Below are positions 10,444 through 22,290 of a stretch of 64,000 bases of DNA, one piece after another. A model generated the notes under the pieces. That model was given only the letters and a program-made list of their open reading frames with translations. It made no database searches and was not told where the DNA came from. Origin of the DNA: Simmondsia chinensis. Lineage: Eukaryota; Streptophyta; Magnoliopsida; Caryophyllales; Simmondsiaceae. Location: contig JAGTTD010000002.1 of the NCBI GenBank assembly GCA_018398585.1, positions 32,542,186 to 32,606,185 on the forward strand, written 5' to 3'. The position numbers were made by a program, and so were the translations under genes. Each line of letters begins with the position of its first letter. The first letter of the stretch is position 1.

Positions 10444-12173
10444 TGTTGGCCCTAAAGGCCATTTATATTGTAATTTAGATGATAACAATCATTTAGTGAG
10501 TTATTCGGTTTAAATTGTTCTAATCTTATTTGAAAGTGACTCATAAGAAAGTTAAAAAAAATCAAGGCAATCATGGTGATACTAAACTTTCTAGGACGAT
10601 GGATCAAGAGGAAAAGAGATCAAAGTTGAAGAAAAGATTCATCCAAAACGAAGAGAACGAGATCCGAGTCCAATTTAAGTCACTTATTTTTTATTTTCTA
10701 GAACTTAGAATTGAGATATATCAATTGAGTCAAATCTCAATATTGATATGTGGTGCTCTAATAAAAATATTTTTGAAACATTTTAGAAATTTGATTTCCA
10801 AATGTCTTTTGAAAAATACTCAATTCAAGCCAATCAAATTTGTTAATAAAAATATTTTTCAAGATTGGTATTATGAAAAGCATGCTTAAATCTAACAAGA
10901 TCAAATTTCAATAGGGTGATTTATTAGCTTGATTAAATCAATAAATCTTTTAAATGAATGAGCAAAATCATGGAAATTAATTCAAAAATTAAGCTAATAT
11001 GGTAATCAATCAATTTTTTTAGCTAATATAGTAATCAATCAATCAATCAAGCTAAATGGTCAAAAACTTTCAAATCCACCCGGGCATGCAGAGCGTCACA
11101 TACAGAAAGAATTTGTCGACACACAAACATACAGTAGCCATCTAGAGCTACTGTGTGTCGACACATAGTGGTTGTGTGTCAATACACAGCACTGCAATAG
11201 CTCTAACGGCTACATTTTAAATCTGATTTCTTTCCATTTTTTTTAAACGTTTCCCAATGACTCCTATTTCATCTTGTCCTGTAAATAGGGCTTAAATTAT
11301 TTGATAAAATAATCCAATTCTTCAAGATTTTATTCTTCAAATGTTCTTGAGTTCTTCTTGCACTTTAATGTTTTAATTTTTTGTTTTTCTTGAGTATCAC
11401 TAGTTCTCTTTATTGTAGATCATTGAGCTTAATTGGAATATCTTTGGCTTTGGCTAAGCTTGATTTATTGTCAATTCACTCTTGAAAGAGTGAAGAGTTT
11501 CCAGTGCTTAAATTCTTTCACTGCTTTATTTCAATTTCTTATGGCAAAATTTGGATCATGAGCCTATTCTTGCAAAAGGATCGGCTATAAGGGTTGGGTC
11601 TTGAGTCTATACACAAAAAGATATGTCGCAAAGGTTAGATCCTAGGCTTAGTTTTAGAAAGGATTATCGAGCTTAGTTAAAGGCTCAATTGACGAAGAGT
11701 AGTCGCTTGAGGAGTGGATTAGCTTCCACTGGAAGTCAACTATTATAAAAATCTTTCTGCATCTTTTTGTTCTTGTGTTTACTTTTTATATTTTGCATTT
11801 ATTGTTTATCTAGTATTCATTTACTAGGCACTAATGCACTGGATCCCATTAGAACTCCAAAGTTAAGCGTGCTTGAGCAAGAATAGTACCAGGATGGGTG
11901 ACCTCCTAGGAAGTCCTCGTTTTGCCAACTCTATAAGGTTGGGGGTCCTTGAAAACAGCCTCTCGGTAGGGTTATACCCTGAAGGGGTAAGGCTACTTAC
12001 ATCCGTCCCCCCAACCGCGCTTAGGCGAGAGCCCTTGAGGCACCGGGTCTGGTGTCGTTGTTGCATTTATTGTTTATCTTTTAAATCATCTTTTAATTTT
12101 TAAAGTTCAAATTTTATTTTATCACAAAAGAACCTAATTCACCCCCCCTTTTTGGTTGCTCTTTAGGCCTTCA
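10444..12173 (+). repeat. 5' LTR of the Sire-like copia element
   Basis: 1730 bp, about 200 bp longer than the 3' LTR because a 249-bp SINE plus a 19-bp duplication lies at 11812-12079. Otherwise it aligns with 16996-18522 over its length, including TAAGAAAGYTAAAAAAAATC, GTCGACACACAAACATACA and TTGCATTTATTGTTTATCT. A TATA-like TAAATAGGGC is near 11284. The 3' copy holds an extra ~25-bp repeat of the TGTGTCGACACA type. Confidence 0.85.
11812..12060 (+). mobile_element. 5S rRNA-headed SINE with Au-type tail, copy 1
   Basis: An exact 19-bp duplication TTGCATTTATTGTTTATCT brackets the insert (11793-11811, 12061-12079), and the sister LTR near 18410 keeps the uninterrupted site. The first ~115 bases (11812-11927) follow plant 5S rRNA: GCACTAATGCAC, GGATCCCATTAGAACTCC, AGTTAAGCGTGCTTG, AGTACCAGGATGGGTGACC and AAGTCCTCGT. 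The internal pol III control elements (box A, IE, box C) are therefore retained. The rest carries AAACAGCCTCTC, CCCTGAAGGGGTAAGGCT, TACATCCGTCC, GGCACCGGGTCTG and a GTTG end, the signature of plant Au-like SINE 3' domains. No protein is encoded. A simple 5S pseudogene would not have the shared tail. The chimeric call rests on two copies in this window. Confidence 0.85.
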
Positions 12174-12289
12174 ATTTGTATCAGAGTGAGTACTCCTTTT
12201 TGTTTTTGGTCTAACAACCTTAGAGCGATCCTTATGTTGCACCTACTTTTGTCAAGGGTTAATCAACCGAGAAGCCTCCACTTTTTTAC

Positions 12290-15200
12290 GGAAAAAAGTT
12301 CTCTATTGGAAACTTAGGATGAGACTTTTTATTAAGTCTATTGATTTTGACTTGTGGCTCATCACAAAAAATGGTGATTTTGTTCCTTCAATGTATAAAG
12401 GAAATGCAATTCTTGATAAATTTGAAAATGAGCTTATGCAACATGACAAAACAAAGCTTGAGAAAAATGTTAAAGCTCACTTCCAATTGTTATGTGCTAT
12501 TACTCCCAATGTGTTTAATCATGTCAAGAGTTGCAAGACCACAAAGAAGAATTGGGACAAACTAGAAGCCATATTTGGAAGAGAGTCCAATGAAGAATCC
12601 CCTCATACAAGTAAAGAGGAGCAAGCGGATTCATGTCTCATGGCCATTGAATCTGAATAAGAAGAAGAATTTAAAGAATATGAGGTAAACGATTTATCTT
12701 ATAATAAGCTCATGAATAGTTTTCATGAATTATGTGGCGCGTTTGAAAAGTTGAGAAACAAATACTCTTCTAAGAAAAATGAGCTACAAAAAGAGTCAAA
12801 ACAATGTTTAGTGTTTAAGCTTGAAAATGAATATTCGAAAGCAAAACTAGAGTCATTAAATAATCAAATTGAAACATTGATCAATGAGAAGTAATTCTTG
12901 GAAGAAAGGCTCATATCAAACGAAAGTAAAAATGAAGAATCTAAGAATGATAAATTATTTCTTAAAGAGAATGAGTCTTTAAAAGAACAAGTAGAAGAAC
13001 TCTCACAAATTTCAAGTAAGTTTCTTAAGGGTCAAGAAATACTTAAAAAAAAAAAACCTCTCTTCTCAAAGATCCACTTATAATAAAGAGGAAGTTGGCT
13101 ATAAGAGAAATGTTCGAAAGAAAAAAATGGATATACTTTTTGTCAAAGCCTCCTCACCATCAATAAACTCTGTACGATGTCATTATTGTGGTGATCATGG
13201 GCATGTCGAGCATCAATGTCCTTTCAAAAAGAATTTGAGAAAAACCAAGATGGTTTGGGTTCCAAAAGGAACTCAATCACCAAAGGACAAGGTTAACAAC
13301 GAAGGACCCAAGAAGATTTGGGTACCAAAAGATCATTAAGTTATGTAGGCATGCTTGAAGTTGGAGAAGAAAAGTAAATTAGTGCTTGGATAGTAGTTTC
13401 ATAAGTCATATAACCGAAGAACAATGGAGGAACACTCTTATCAAACCAAGGAAAGTATATATCACTTTTTCTGACAACAAGAAAAAAAAAAATTCCTTGT
13501 ATTGGTAACATTGCCCCTAACTCTTCTCCTTGCGTAAATGATGGTTTACTTATTGATGGTCTTATGCATAGTTTTCTTAACATTAGTCTACTATGTGAGA
13601 GAGTTTATTGTGTACAGTCTTGAGTCATTTAAATATTTAGTGGCTCATGCCTAAATGAATGAATTACTATTTGATCAATTAGGATGTGATAGTGTGCATA
13701 TGATTGATCTTGAATGTATGAACTTTGTGAAATGTTCTAGTGTAGAATGAAAATGATCATTGGATTTGAAATAGAAGATTTGAACTTGCTAATATGGACT
13801 TTATTTCAAAACCTTTGAAAAATGATCTTATTAGACGACTACCAAAGCTTAATTCGAAAAAGATCATATTCGTAGTGCACTTCAATATGGAAAACAAACA
13901 ATATCTTTATTCAAACCCAACGATTTAGTTTCCATCTCAAGGCATCTTGAACTTTTGCTTATAGACTTGTTTGATTTTAGTAGACATTTAAGCCATTCTG
14001 AAAAAGTACGGATTTATAATTATTGATGATTACTTCTCTTTAGCTTGGTGCTTATTTTCTTCTCATAAGAGTGAAACTTTGATAAATTTGAAAAGGTTTT
14101 GCAAGCAAGTGCCAAATGAAGAATATTTGAAAATCATTTCAATTAGAAGTGATTATATAAGGAAATTTGAAAAAGGTGATTTTGAAAAATATTGTGATTA
14201 AATTGGAATCCAACACAATTTTTGACTCCTAAATTGGAACACCGTTTACTACATCTTAAATTGAGCTTTAATAAGGCCTATTTTGAAGAAAACACCCTAT
14301 GAACTTTTACAAAGAAAAAAAATTCAAATATTGCACCTCTCAATCCATTTGAGTGTAAAATGCTTAATTCACAATATTGATAAAACAAACCTTGGTAAAT
14401 TTGACCCACAAGTGGATGAAGGTATTTTTTTTGGATATTATATAACTAGCAAAGCATACATAGTCGATAGTAAAAAAAATAAAGGTTGTAGAAGAGTCTA
14501 TACGTGTGGTTTTTGAAGAAACTAATGTCTTGTCCTCTAGAATTCCTAGTAATGATGGTGATATAGTAATCAAACCAATAAACATCACACCCTCATCCGA
14601 TGAGTAAGAAAAGGATAAAACCCAAAGCTCCCCAAAAGGAAATGTTGAAAATTTAGAATCCAAAGAGGAAGACAAGCTACTTGTGATTTAAAATTCTTGA
14701 AGGATCGTCCAACAAGTCAAATCATCTATGATCTCTCTCAATGTGTTAAGAAACAAGGAAAGGATAGTAGTTAAAAGCTATAACCAAGAAGAAGGTATAG
14801 ACTGCGAAGGGAACTTTGCACCCCTTGATTGATTAGAAGCTATTAGACTCTTATGTGCCTTTTCTTCTCTCAAAGATTTTGAACTTTTTAAAATCGATGT
14901 GAAAAGTCCATGTTTGAATGGTTTTATTAGAAAAGATGTAAATGTTATAAAATCACTCAATTTTTTGGATAACAAATTTTTCAATCATGTTGATAAACTC
15001 AAAAAGGCTCTTCATGGATTGAAACAGACTCCTAGTGGTTAGTATGAGAGATTGAGTTCTTTTATAATGCAAAATAAATTTTCATGAGAAGGTTGAAACC
15101 ACACTTTTTATCGAACACTCTAGAAATGACATTCTCATTGCGCAAATATATATTGAAGATATAGTGTTTGGTGCTACTAACCCCTCTATTTGTGCATAAT

Positions 15201-16020
15201 TTACGAATCTTATGAGTAGGTAATTAATTTGAAATGAGCATGATGGGATAAATCAACTACTTCCTTGGATTGCAAATCACGCAAGATAATGAAGGAATTT
15301 TCATCAATCAAGACAAGTAAATCAAGGAAATGCTTGAGAAGTTTGGGCATGTAAAATTCAAAAATAATTGCAACCCCGGCATGGATGAAAAAGGTAAAAA
15401 GGTGGATCAAAAAGCTAAATAAAAGTATGATTCGATCCCTTGTTTACCATTCCAGAATAGACTTGATATCTTGTTTAATGTGTGCATATGTGGTTGATTT
15501 CATACATGTCTAAAAAGAATTGCAATAATGTTCCGCGAAGAGAATTTTTTCGATGCCTAGTTGGTACTTAAACTTGTTCTATCCAAGTGTGATTTCCTAG
15601 ATCTAGTTCGATATAATGATGTGAATTTTCATTGTTTCAAAGTGGATTAGAAATCGAATTGTGAACTTGTCAATTTTTTGGTCATGCGTTAGTGCCATGG
15701 TTTAAAAAAAGAGAGAGAAAAGAAACGTTGCCTTGTCCTCCATAAAGGTCAAATACATTACTTGTGCAAGTCACTGTGCTAAAATATCTTGGTTAATGCA
15801 TGAATTTGATGATTAAGGCATTCATATTGATCATGCTTTTATTATGTGTGATAATGCTGGTACAATATGCTTAACCAAACCTTTGGCTCAACATTTTAGA
15901 ACCAATCATATAGAGGTAGAAATTATATTATTCGTGATTATGTGCTTAAAGAAGATGTCATAAAATTTGTGCCCACAAATGATCAACAGCTAGATAATTT
16001 TACTAGGCCTCTATGTGGAA
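12290..16020 (+). pseudogene. Broken gag-pol of the Sire-like copia element
   Basis: Gag begins near 12319 (FVPSMYKGNAILDKFENEL), followed by a coiled-coil-rich Lys/Glu segment (12700-13080). The zinc knuckle C-X2-C-X4-H-X4-C is near 13180 and KIWVPKD near 13315. Integrase core text is scrambled; its C-terminal part is readable at 14283-14480 (KTPYELL, DEGIFFGYYITSKAY). RT parts lie at 14870-15420 (LHGLKQTP-like). RNase H is at about 15850-16010 (DNAGTICLTKPLAQHFR, then FVPTNDQQLDNFTRPL). Frame changes occur every few hundred bases, and the RT YVDD box is not intact. It is non-functional. Confidence 0.8.
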
Positions 16021-16995
16021 CTAATTGGTGATACTAAAAGAAGGATTAATATGGTGAAATATATTACTTGTGTATGTTAATTTCATACGTATGGTTATAT
16101 TGAAAATGGCTCTCAAAGATTTAACATGGTGGCATACAATCGTCCAAGTATTCTTATCAAATCTAATGGATATTAGTGATTGGAAAGCGTTTTTAAAAGG
16201 AAACACCAAAATTGAGTTACCTTCGATCTCTCCAATGTTTGTTCAACTTGAATATTCTCTCACATTCTTGTTCATAATTTCGATCAAAGTTATAAATGTG
16301 CTATGAGAATTGCAAAACTTCAAGTTTAAAAATCTTGCTTTGTAAAAAATTGTTCATGTTCATCTTATTGAGGCATATGAAAATATTTTTAAAAAAGGGT
16401 GAAACATTATATCACAAAAAAGGGGGTGAAACCGTCCTTAACATATCGAGCTACATATGTAAAAACTACTTTTACATTTTGAACTTCAATGCATAAATCC
16501 CCTCCCTTATTGTTTTTTATTGATGACAAAAGGGAAGAGAGATTGATGTTGTTTATGTCAGTTTGAACATTGGACAAATCTTTTTTTTCAAAATACTTGC
16601 TATATCATGAAGGGAGAGAAATATTGAACACATTGTATTGAATTGATTTATTCTCTTTTTGTTGAATGTTATAAAATTGATGCTATGAGTAAGTTATTAA
16701 ACATGTAACTCCTAGAATGCATCAAGCATGGTATAAAGTTTGTGTTTGATTGAGAAATTTTAAAAATAATGTTGATGTTAACCTATTGAATGTATGTATC
16801 TTACAATGCATCAACATAGGGGAGACAATTGAGTTTGAACTTTTAACATGTTATATATAACTCCATGACTTGATACGGAGTGAGAATTTATATGATTTGA
16901 ATAGTAAATGTTTTTATGGTGAATTCTATGCCTCAACTTTCATGTTTTTTAAGAGAAAACGCCAAATATTTGTCATCATAAAAAGGGGGGGAGAT
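16021..16995 (+). other. Region between pol and 3' LTR of the Sire-like element
   Basis: About 1 kb of AT-rich sequence without a recognised domain, ending in the tract AAAAGGGGGGGAGAT. Some Sireviruses carry an extra ORF or a set of purine tracts here. I see several AAAAGGGGGTG-type tracts (16390-16430) but no convincing ORF. Confidence 0.5.
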
Positions 16996-18522
16996 TGTTG
17001 GCCCTAAAGGCCATTTATATTGTAATTTTGATGATAACAATTATTTAGTAAGTCATTATATTTAAATGGTTCTAATCTTGTTTGAAAGTGACTCATAAGA
17101 AAGCTAAAAAAAATCAAGACTGATCATGGTGATACCAAGCTTTCTAAGACGATGGATCAAGAGGAAAAGAGATCAAAGTTGAAGAAAAGATTCATCCAAA
17201 ATGAAGAGAACGAGATCCGAATCCAAGCGCTTTAAGTCATTTATTTTTTATTTTCTACGACTTAGGATCGGAATATATCATTTGAGTCAAAATCTTAATA
17301 TTAATATATGGTACTCTGACAAAAATATTTTTGAAATATTTTTGAAATTTAATTTCCAAATGTCTTTTGAAAAATACTCAATTCAAGCCAATCAAATTTG
17401 TTAACAAAAATATTTTTTAAGATTAGTATTATGAAAAACATGCTCAAATCTAACAAGATCAAATTTCAGTAGGGTAATTTATTAGCTTGATTGAATCAAT
17501 CTTTCAAATGAATGAGAAAAATAATTGAAATTAATTCAAAAATTAAGCTCATATGGTAATCAATCAATCAATCAATTTTACTTAGCTAATATGGTAATCA
17601 ATCAATGAATAAAGCTATATGGTCAAAAACGTGCAAATCCACCCAAGCATACTGAGTGATGACGCACAGAAGGGATGTGTCGACACACAAACATACAATA
17701 GCTATCCAAAGCTGCTGTGAGTCAGCACATAGAGGCTGTGTGTTGACACATAGGTCTGTTTGTGGACTCACAACCCCTGTGTGTCAAAACATAGCACTGC
17801 AACAGCTCTAACGGCTACATTTCAAATCCAATTTCTTTCCAATTCTTTTTAACAGTTTCTCAATGGATCCTATTTCATCTTGGCCTATAAATAGGCTTAA
17901 ATTCTTTGATTAAATAATCCAATTCTTCAAACTTTTATTCATCAAAAGCTCAGGAGTTCTACATGCGATTTGATGTTTTAATCTTTTATTTTTCTTAAAG
18001 TTTTTCTTATCCTCACTAGTTTTCTTTATTGGGTATCATTGAGCTTAATTGGAATATCCTTAGCTTTGGCTAAACCGGATCTAGTGTCAATTCACTCTTG
18101 AAAGGGTGAAGAGTTTCTGGTGCTTTCATTCTTTCATTGCTTTATTTCAATTTCTTATTATAAATGTTAGATCCTGAGCCAACTGTTGCAAACGGATCGG
18201 TTGTAAAGGTTGGGTCTTAAGCCTATGCACTAAAAGACCGGTTGTAAAGGTTGGATCTAGAGCCTAGTTTTAAAAAGGATCATCAACTTTAGTTAAAGGC
18301 TTAAGTGACAAAGACTAGTCACTTGAGGAGTGGACTATCTTCTAGTTGAAAGTGAACCACTATAAAAATCTTTGTTCAACTTTTTGTTCTTGCGTTTACA
18401 ATTTATACTTTGCATTTATTGTTTATCTTTTAAATCATTTTTTGTTTTTAACGTTAAAATTTTTATTTTATCATGAAAGCACCTAATTCACTCTCCCTCT
18501 TAAGTTGCTCTTTGAGCCTTCA
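16996..18522 (+). repeat. 3' LTR of the Sire-like copia element
   Basis: 1527 bp, TGTTGGCCCTAAAGG to GAGCCTTCA. It aligns with the 5' LTR with many scattered substitutions and contains the empty target site of the SINE (TTGCATTTATTGTTTATCTTTTAAATC near 18411). TATA-like TATAAATAGGC is at about 17886. Confidence 0.85.
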
Positions 18523-18946
18523 ATTTCGCAAGTGCAATTACAATTATAAGAATAAAAGCTTTTCCATCAATAGTTAAAAATTTAAAAATAATGATAATGG
18601 AATATGCACAGTATATATAATTTAAGCATAATTATATATTATATAAGATATATATAATCATTAAATAATAAAAATTGATATTTAATTTTTTAAGATTTAA
18701 TATTTTTGGATATATATAGATATTTTAATTATATATTAAAATTATATACCTAAAATATTTAATGCAAAATTAATCTTAATTAGTTTTCGATCTGGTCTTT
18801 AGACTTTTCAGTCTTGGACCGGACCAAAGACCAATAAAGCTTACTAGAATTGAAGACCAAACCATTATATGATCAGTTCGGTTCGGTTCTTGATAGAAAT
18901 GGCTAGTTTGATACGGTAAACTAGTTTGGACCAATTCTTGTTCGCC

Positions 18947-20300
18947 CTTGTGATCTCTAGGATACCCCAAAAAGACACACTTAGTAGATCGTGGAGAAAG
19001 TTTATGAGACATAGTGGCTAAAATGTTTGGATAATAAGTGGACCCAAAGACGAGCAAATGTTCATAGGTGGGCACTTTGTGAAAAGTTTAATCAAATGGC
19101 TCTCTATTGGCCAAGGTTGTTACGTGTAAGACTTTAAGTAGTTGAACGGCCATGTGTAAGGCCTCCATCCAATAAAAGGTGTGGCTTGAAAGCTTAGAAA
19201 AGTATGGTATAAATAAGAATATCATGGTAAGAATCATTCATTTAACTTTGTGATTTTATTGAAAGGTGTGAGGGTACAAAAAATTTTGCTTGGACACCAT
19301 TCTGAAGGAAAAGGGCATGGAAAGGATTGTATCATATTTCCGTTCGATGTCATATTGAAAAGTTTTAACATCAAATTTGAAATGATTTTTGAAGTAAACA
19401 CGGAAAATGAGAAACTTTATCTAAGATGACAGAAGCAGTTTTGTTGCATAAATGAAAAAAGAAAAACAAGAGCTGCGAGAAATGTGTATGATTATATAAA
19501 AACAGTAAATAATTATGATAGCTTCCCACACTAACAACTAGTAAAGTCCATAAATCTGAATGAACAAAAGGAAAAATGAGGAACAAAATTCAGGCATAAA
19601 TGACAACCTAACATGTTTTCCCAATTGACATGCATGACATAACTGAGGAGAACCATTGTCCTTACTACAAAGAATGTGTTTATTACGAATTAAAGTCGGA
19701 AAAACATGACGATCTAGATCACTGACACGACAAAGCCAAAGAGTTGAGCTAGAGAGATTGGTAGTGTTAAAGGTAGTCAGGTTGGATGCAAAGTCTGTCA
19801 AGGTGGTAAGTTGGTAAATGCCTTAATGACTATTACACCTGAAAATTTCTCTCTTCCCCTGCAAATCCTTAAAAAAAAACCAAAAGGGATCAAATTAAAT
19901 AGAACATGAATTATCAAGAGAAAAATTGTCACACTAATAGTAAGTTTTTAGCAATACGAGGTGCCATAAGAACATTATTGTGAAGAAAATTTGGTGTATG
20001 GGTGTAAAGTAAGTGGGAACGGATATGGGAGACGGCGATGTTGGACTCGTTGCCAAGTAAAATTGAATTGGCACCATAGTAATGTATAGCCTAGAGAGAT
20101 TACCTTGCATAGAAGTCATATAGGAAAACGTACTGTTTGCTTTATTTTGTTTACAGTTAAGTGTGATGTTGTTGCCGTAAAATGATAAACAAAACAAACA
20201 TGCAAAAGGGACTCACTATGAGTGGGGAGTGAGTCTAAATATGAACCGCGCGTCTTTGGCCTCAACCACTCACTGTTTTCGAAGAAAAGGTTGTGGTATG
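18947..20300 (-). pseudogene. Minus-strand copia remnant: protease end and integrase
   Basis: Continuation of the element at 9025-10296. On the minus strand the protease C-terminal phrase FLHNNVLMAPRIAKNLL lies near 19950. The GAG-pre-integrase HHCC region with LCHACQLGKHVRL is near 19640, HSDLWT near 19550 and the late integrase phrase KCVFLGYPRDHK near 18960. That last phrase runs into the hAT target duplication. Frames shift several times. The catalytic triad cannot be assembled in one frame. Confidence 0.75.
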
Positions 20301-20315
20301 TTGGTTATTTGACTT

Positions 20316-20483
20316 GTCCCTTAGGGACTTAGCCGAGTGGTCGTGATCTCCGGGTGCCAACGAGGTGACCCGGGATCGAATCCCACAAAGCTTAAAGTGG
20401 TGTCCTCTTTAATGAGGACTTTAAGGGGTTTATCCCCTCCCCCCTCCCCATGGCTTTACCATCATTAAAAAAAAAAAAATTGG
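20316..20483 (+). mobile_element. tRNA-derived SINE
   Basis: Flanked by a 14-bp exact duplication TGGTTATTTGACTT (20302-20315, 20484-20497) and ending in an A-run (20467-20479). The head holds tRNA-like pol III boxes: A-like TTAGCCGAGTGGTCG and B-like GGGATCGAATCCC. The full length is about 168 bp. It lacks the cloverleaf pairing of a functional tRNA gene, so it is a retroposed SINE rather than a tRNA. Confidence 0.85.
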
Positions 20484-20573
20484 TGGTTATTTGACTTCGG
20501 TAATAATGTGAGTTCAGCTTATGCTTCAATTAGGAAAACTTTTGTTAAGTATTTTTATGGTTATATATATATA

Positions 20574-21686
20574 TGTTGATAGAAAATAAAAGGATATGAA
20601 TTTAACTTAAGTGGTAGTTACAGAGACGGAGCAGGCCCATAGATACCTTCCTCGTACACCTAAAAGTCAGGAACTAGGGTGGAGACAAGCCCAAGAGCTC
20701 TGCAATCCACTTACAAGCCCGAATCAATCAAGTTTTTGAACTTGGCACACTTGACTTATAATAATTCGAATGAGTTAAGGTCTGACAAGATTAAGGTGAA
20801 AGTATTTAGGTTATTGAATTAGGACCAACGCAATCAAGGTCAAGCCTTGGCCGTCGAAGCCCTAAACAATGGCATGAACCTAAGTTCAACTGACACGGTA
20901 GTATTAAGATCAACATAATCAAGATCAAGCTTTGGCCGTCAAAGCCTTAAACTAAAGCCTCAATTCTCAACTAGTCGAAATTTGGGAAAAGATTAAAACT
21001 TGAAGTTCATACCTAAAACCCGAGAAACTATATTACCGATAAAGCAAGTATAGCAAGTTCTAGGTTAATCTAAGCGATGCTAAGTTACGCTACTCCTAAA
21101 AAACAAAGCACAAGTATGCTGTAAAGAAAACTTGAATAAATTTTGTATTGAATGTGTGTACTACTTTGAATTGGCACAGAGTTCTTTATTTATAGAAAAT
21201 GAAAAATAACCGGTGCTCCTATTTTTGTGGCAACTTCACCCACGTCTGGCCAATAAGTTTCTTCTTTGCACGCTCAATCTTCAATGAACATGTCCTGAAT
21301 TTAGTATTGGAGGGAAATCCCTGGTGCTCAAGTCCGTAATCTTAGAGACGTCCCTTCTAGAAGCCTCACGTCCTTTTAGATTAAGCTTAATGCCCAAGTA
21401 TTTGAAATTGTGTTTTAAGTAACCATCTCTAGCTTGGAAACCACTTATCTTGTAGGCTCCTTGCCAGTCCCTTGAACTCAAGCTTCTTTTACCTTCAATC
21501 ATCTTGAGTCATCGAGTGGTTGATGCCTTGAATGGGCGATCATCTCTCCAGGATGCTAGGCTCGAGATGCCGTTACTTCAGCACCTAAAGGCTTGATTCT
21601 CCTCGAGGGAGGCCTCACATGTTAAGCACATGGCACTTTGCTCAAAATGGCTTCGTCCCAGTGCTTTCGGAATTAGGGAGTAAACA
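20574..21686 (-). repeat. Minus-strand solo LTR in the copia protease region
   Basis: On the minus strand it begins TGTTTACTCCCTAATTCCG directly after the broken protease phrase DGSWYIN, and it ends near TATCAACA. Reversed TATA-like TTCTATAAATAAAG is near 21190. Flanks CGTTG (right) and a possible TGTTG (left, next to a TA-repeat) form an imperfect 5-bp duplication. No internal domain is visible. The left boundary is uncertain by several bases; the right one is fixed by the coding context. Confidence 0.5.
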
Positions 21687-22290
21687 CGTTGATGTACCAA
21701 GATCCATCAAATGGCTTATGGAGAGTAAGAGCTGAAAAATACTATGGATTGAATAAACCTAATTTACCGGGCAATGGTGGGGATTTATGGAGCTTTGTGA
21801 TACAAATCACCATATAGTTGACAAGATTCGAGATATGACCTGAGAACACCATCAGCATTATTTCATGAACTTGTACCAAAAACCCCACTTAGTTGTGCAC
21901 CCGAAAATGGCCAAAGCTACTACATGTCAAACCAGCCCAGCGTATCGTACCAGACAGATAGGTTCCCAAAGGTTCCAAAATAGCCAAATCCACCTTGCTT
22001 AGGACCGTAAAACCACTGCTCCAGTTCAGTGGCCAACTACCGCGGTGGTTAACACAGGGGCTACCACATCCACCTCAGTTTTGTCCACCGCAGCGATTGC
22101 CATATCATGATCTCGATTTCTACCATGACAACCACCTTGACCAATGAAACCACCATTGTTACCGCAACCCACTTGATTCGATTGCAACTTCACATGATTC
22201 GTACGATCAACAAAAGCTATTTATAGATGAGAGAAAACCAACAATAGTGGATGAAGGAATATACCTAGAGAGATGTTTTCCTACATAGAC
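21687..22290 (-). pseudogene. Minus-strand copia remnant: gag C-terminus and protease start
   Basis: On the minus strand the text NHVKLQSNQVGCGNNGG then a Gly-rich, zinc-knuckle-like decayed region (near 21900) leads to DGSWYIN at the solo LTR junction. This is the typical copia gag-protease transition. It fits as the upstream part of the element whose integrase lies at 18947-20300. Frames are broken, and the 5' LTR was not recognised to the right. Confidence 0.55.

Larger units (their letters stand above)
10444..18522 (+). mobile_element. Degenerate copia element, Sire-like
   Basis: Long LTRs at 10444-12173 and 16996-18522 both start TGTTGGCCCTAAAGGCC and end GCCTTCA. A primer site TTTGTATCAGAGTGAG follows the 5' LTR and a tract AAAAGGGGGGGAGAT precedes the 3' LTR. 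The internal region encodes gag with repeated KIWVPK/VWVPK phrases and a knuckle CHYCGDHGHVEHQC, a pattern seen in plant Sireviruses. The 1.5-kb LTRs fit that group. Flanks ATCTA and ATTTC are a poor 5-bp match, so the target duplication is decayed. Frameshifts and stops are abundant. Confidence 0.82.
10297..18946. mobile_element. Non-autonomous hAT-type element, split by a copia element
   Basis: Flanked by an exact 8-bp duplication CTTGTGAT (10289-10296, 18947-18954), the hallmark of hAT transposition. It starts TAGGGGTGCACATT and its other end reads GGCGAACAAGAATT on the minus strand, an imperfect terminal inverted repeat. Subterminal GGTTCGGTT and GGACCAATT blocks appear at both ends. Removing the inner copia element (10444-18522) leaves about 570 bp, AT-rich in the middle, with no transposase. 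It sits inside integrase sequence of the minus-strand copia remnant. Confidence 0.72.

Noticed and set aside
11826..11927. A functional 5S rRNA gene
   Set aside because: The 5S sequence has many substitutions, runs directly into an Au-type tail instead of a T-run terminator, and is bounded by a retroposition duplication.
20316..20400. A tRNA gene
   Set aside because: A- and B-box-like words are present, but the arms do not pair as a cloverleaf. An A-run and a 14-bp target duplication show a SINE.
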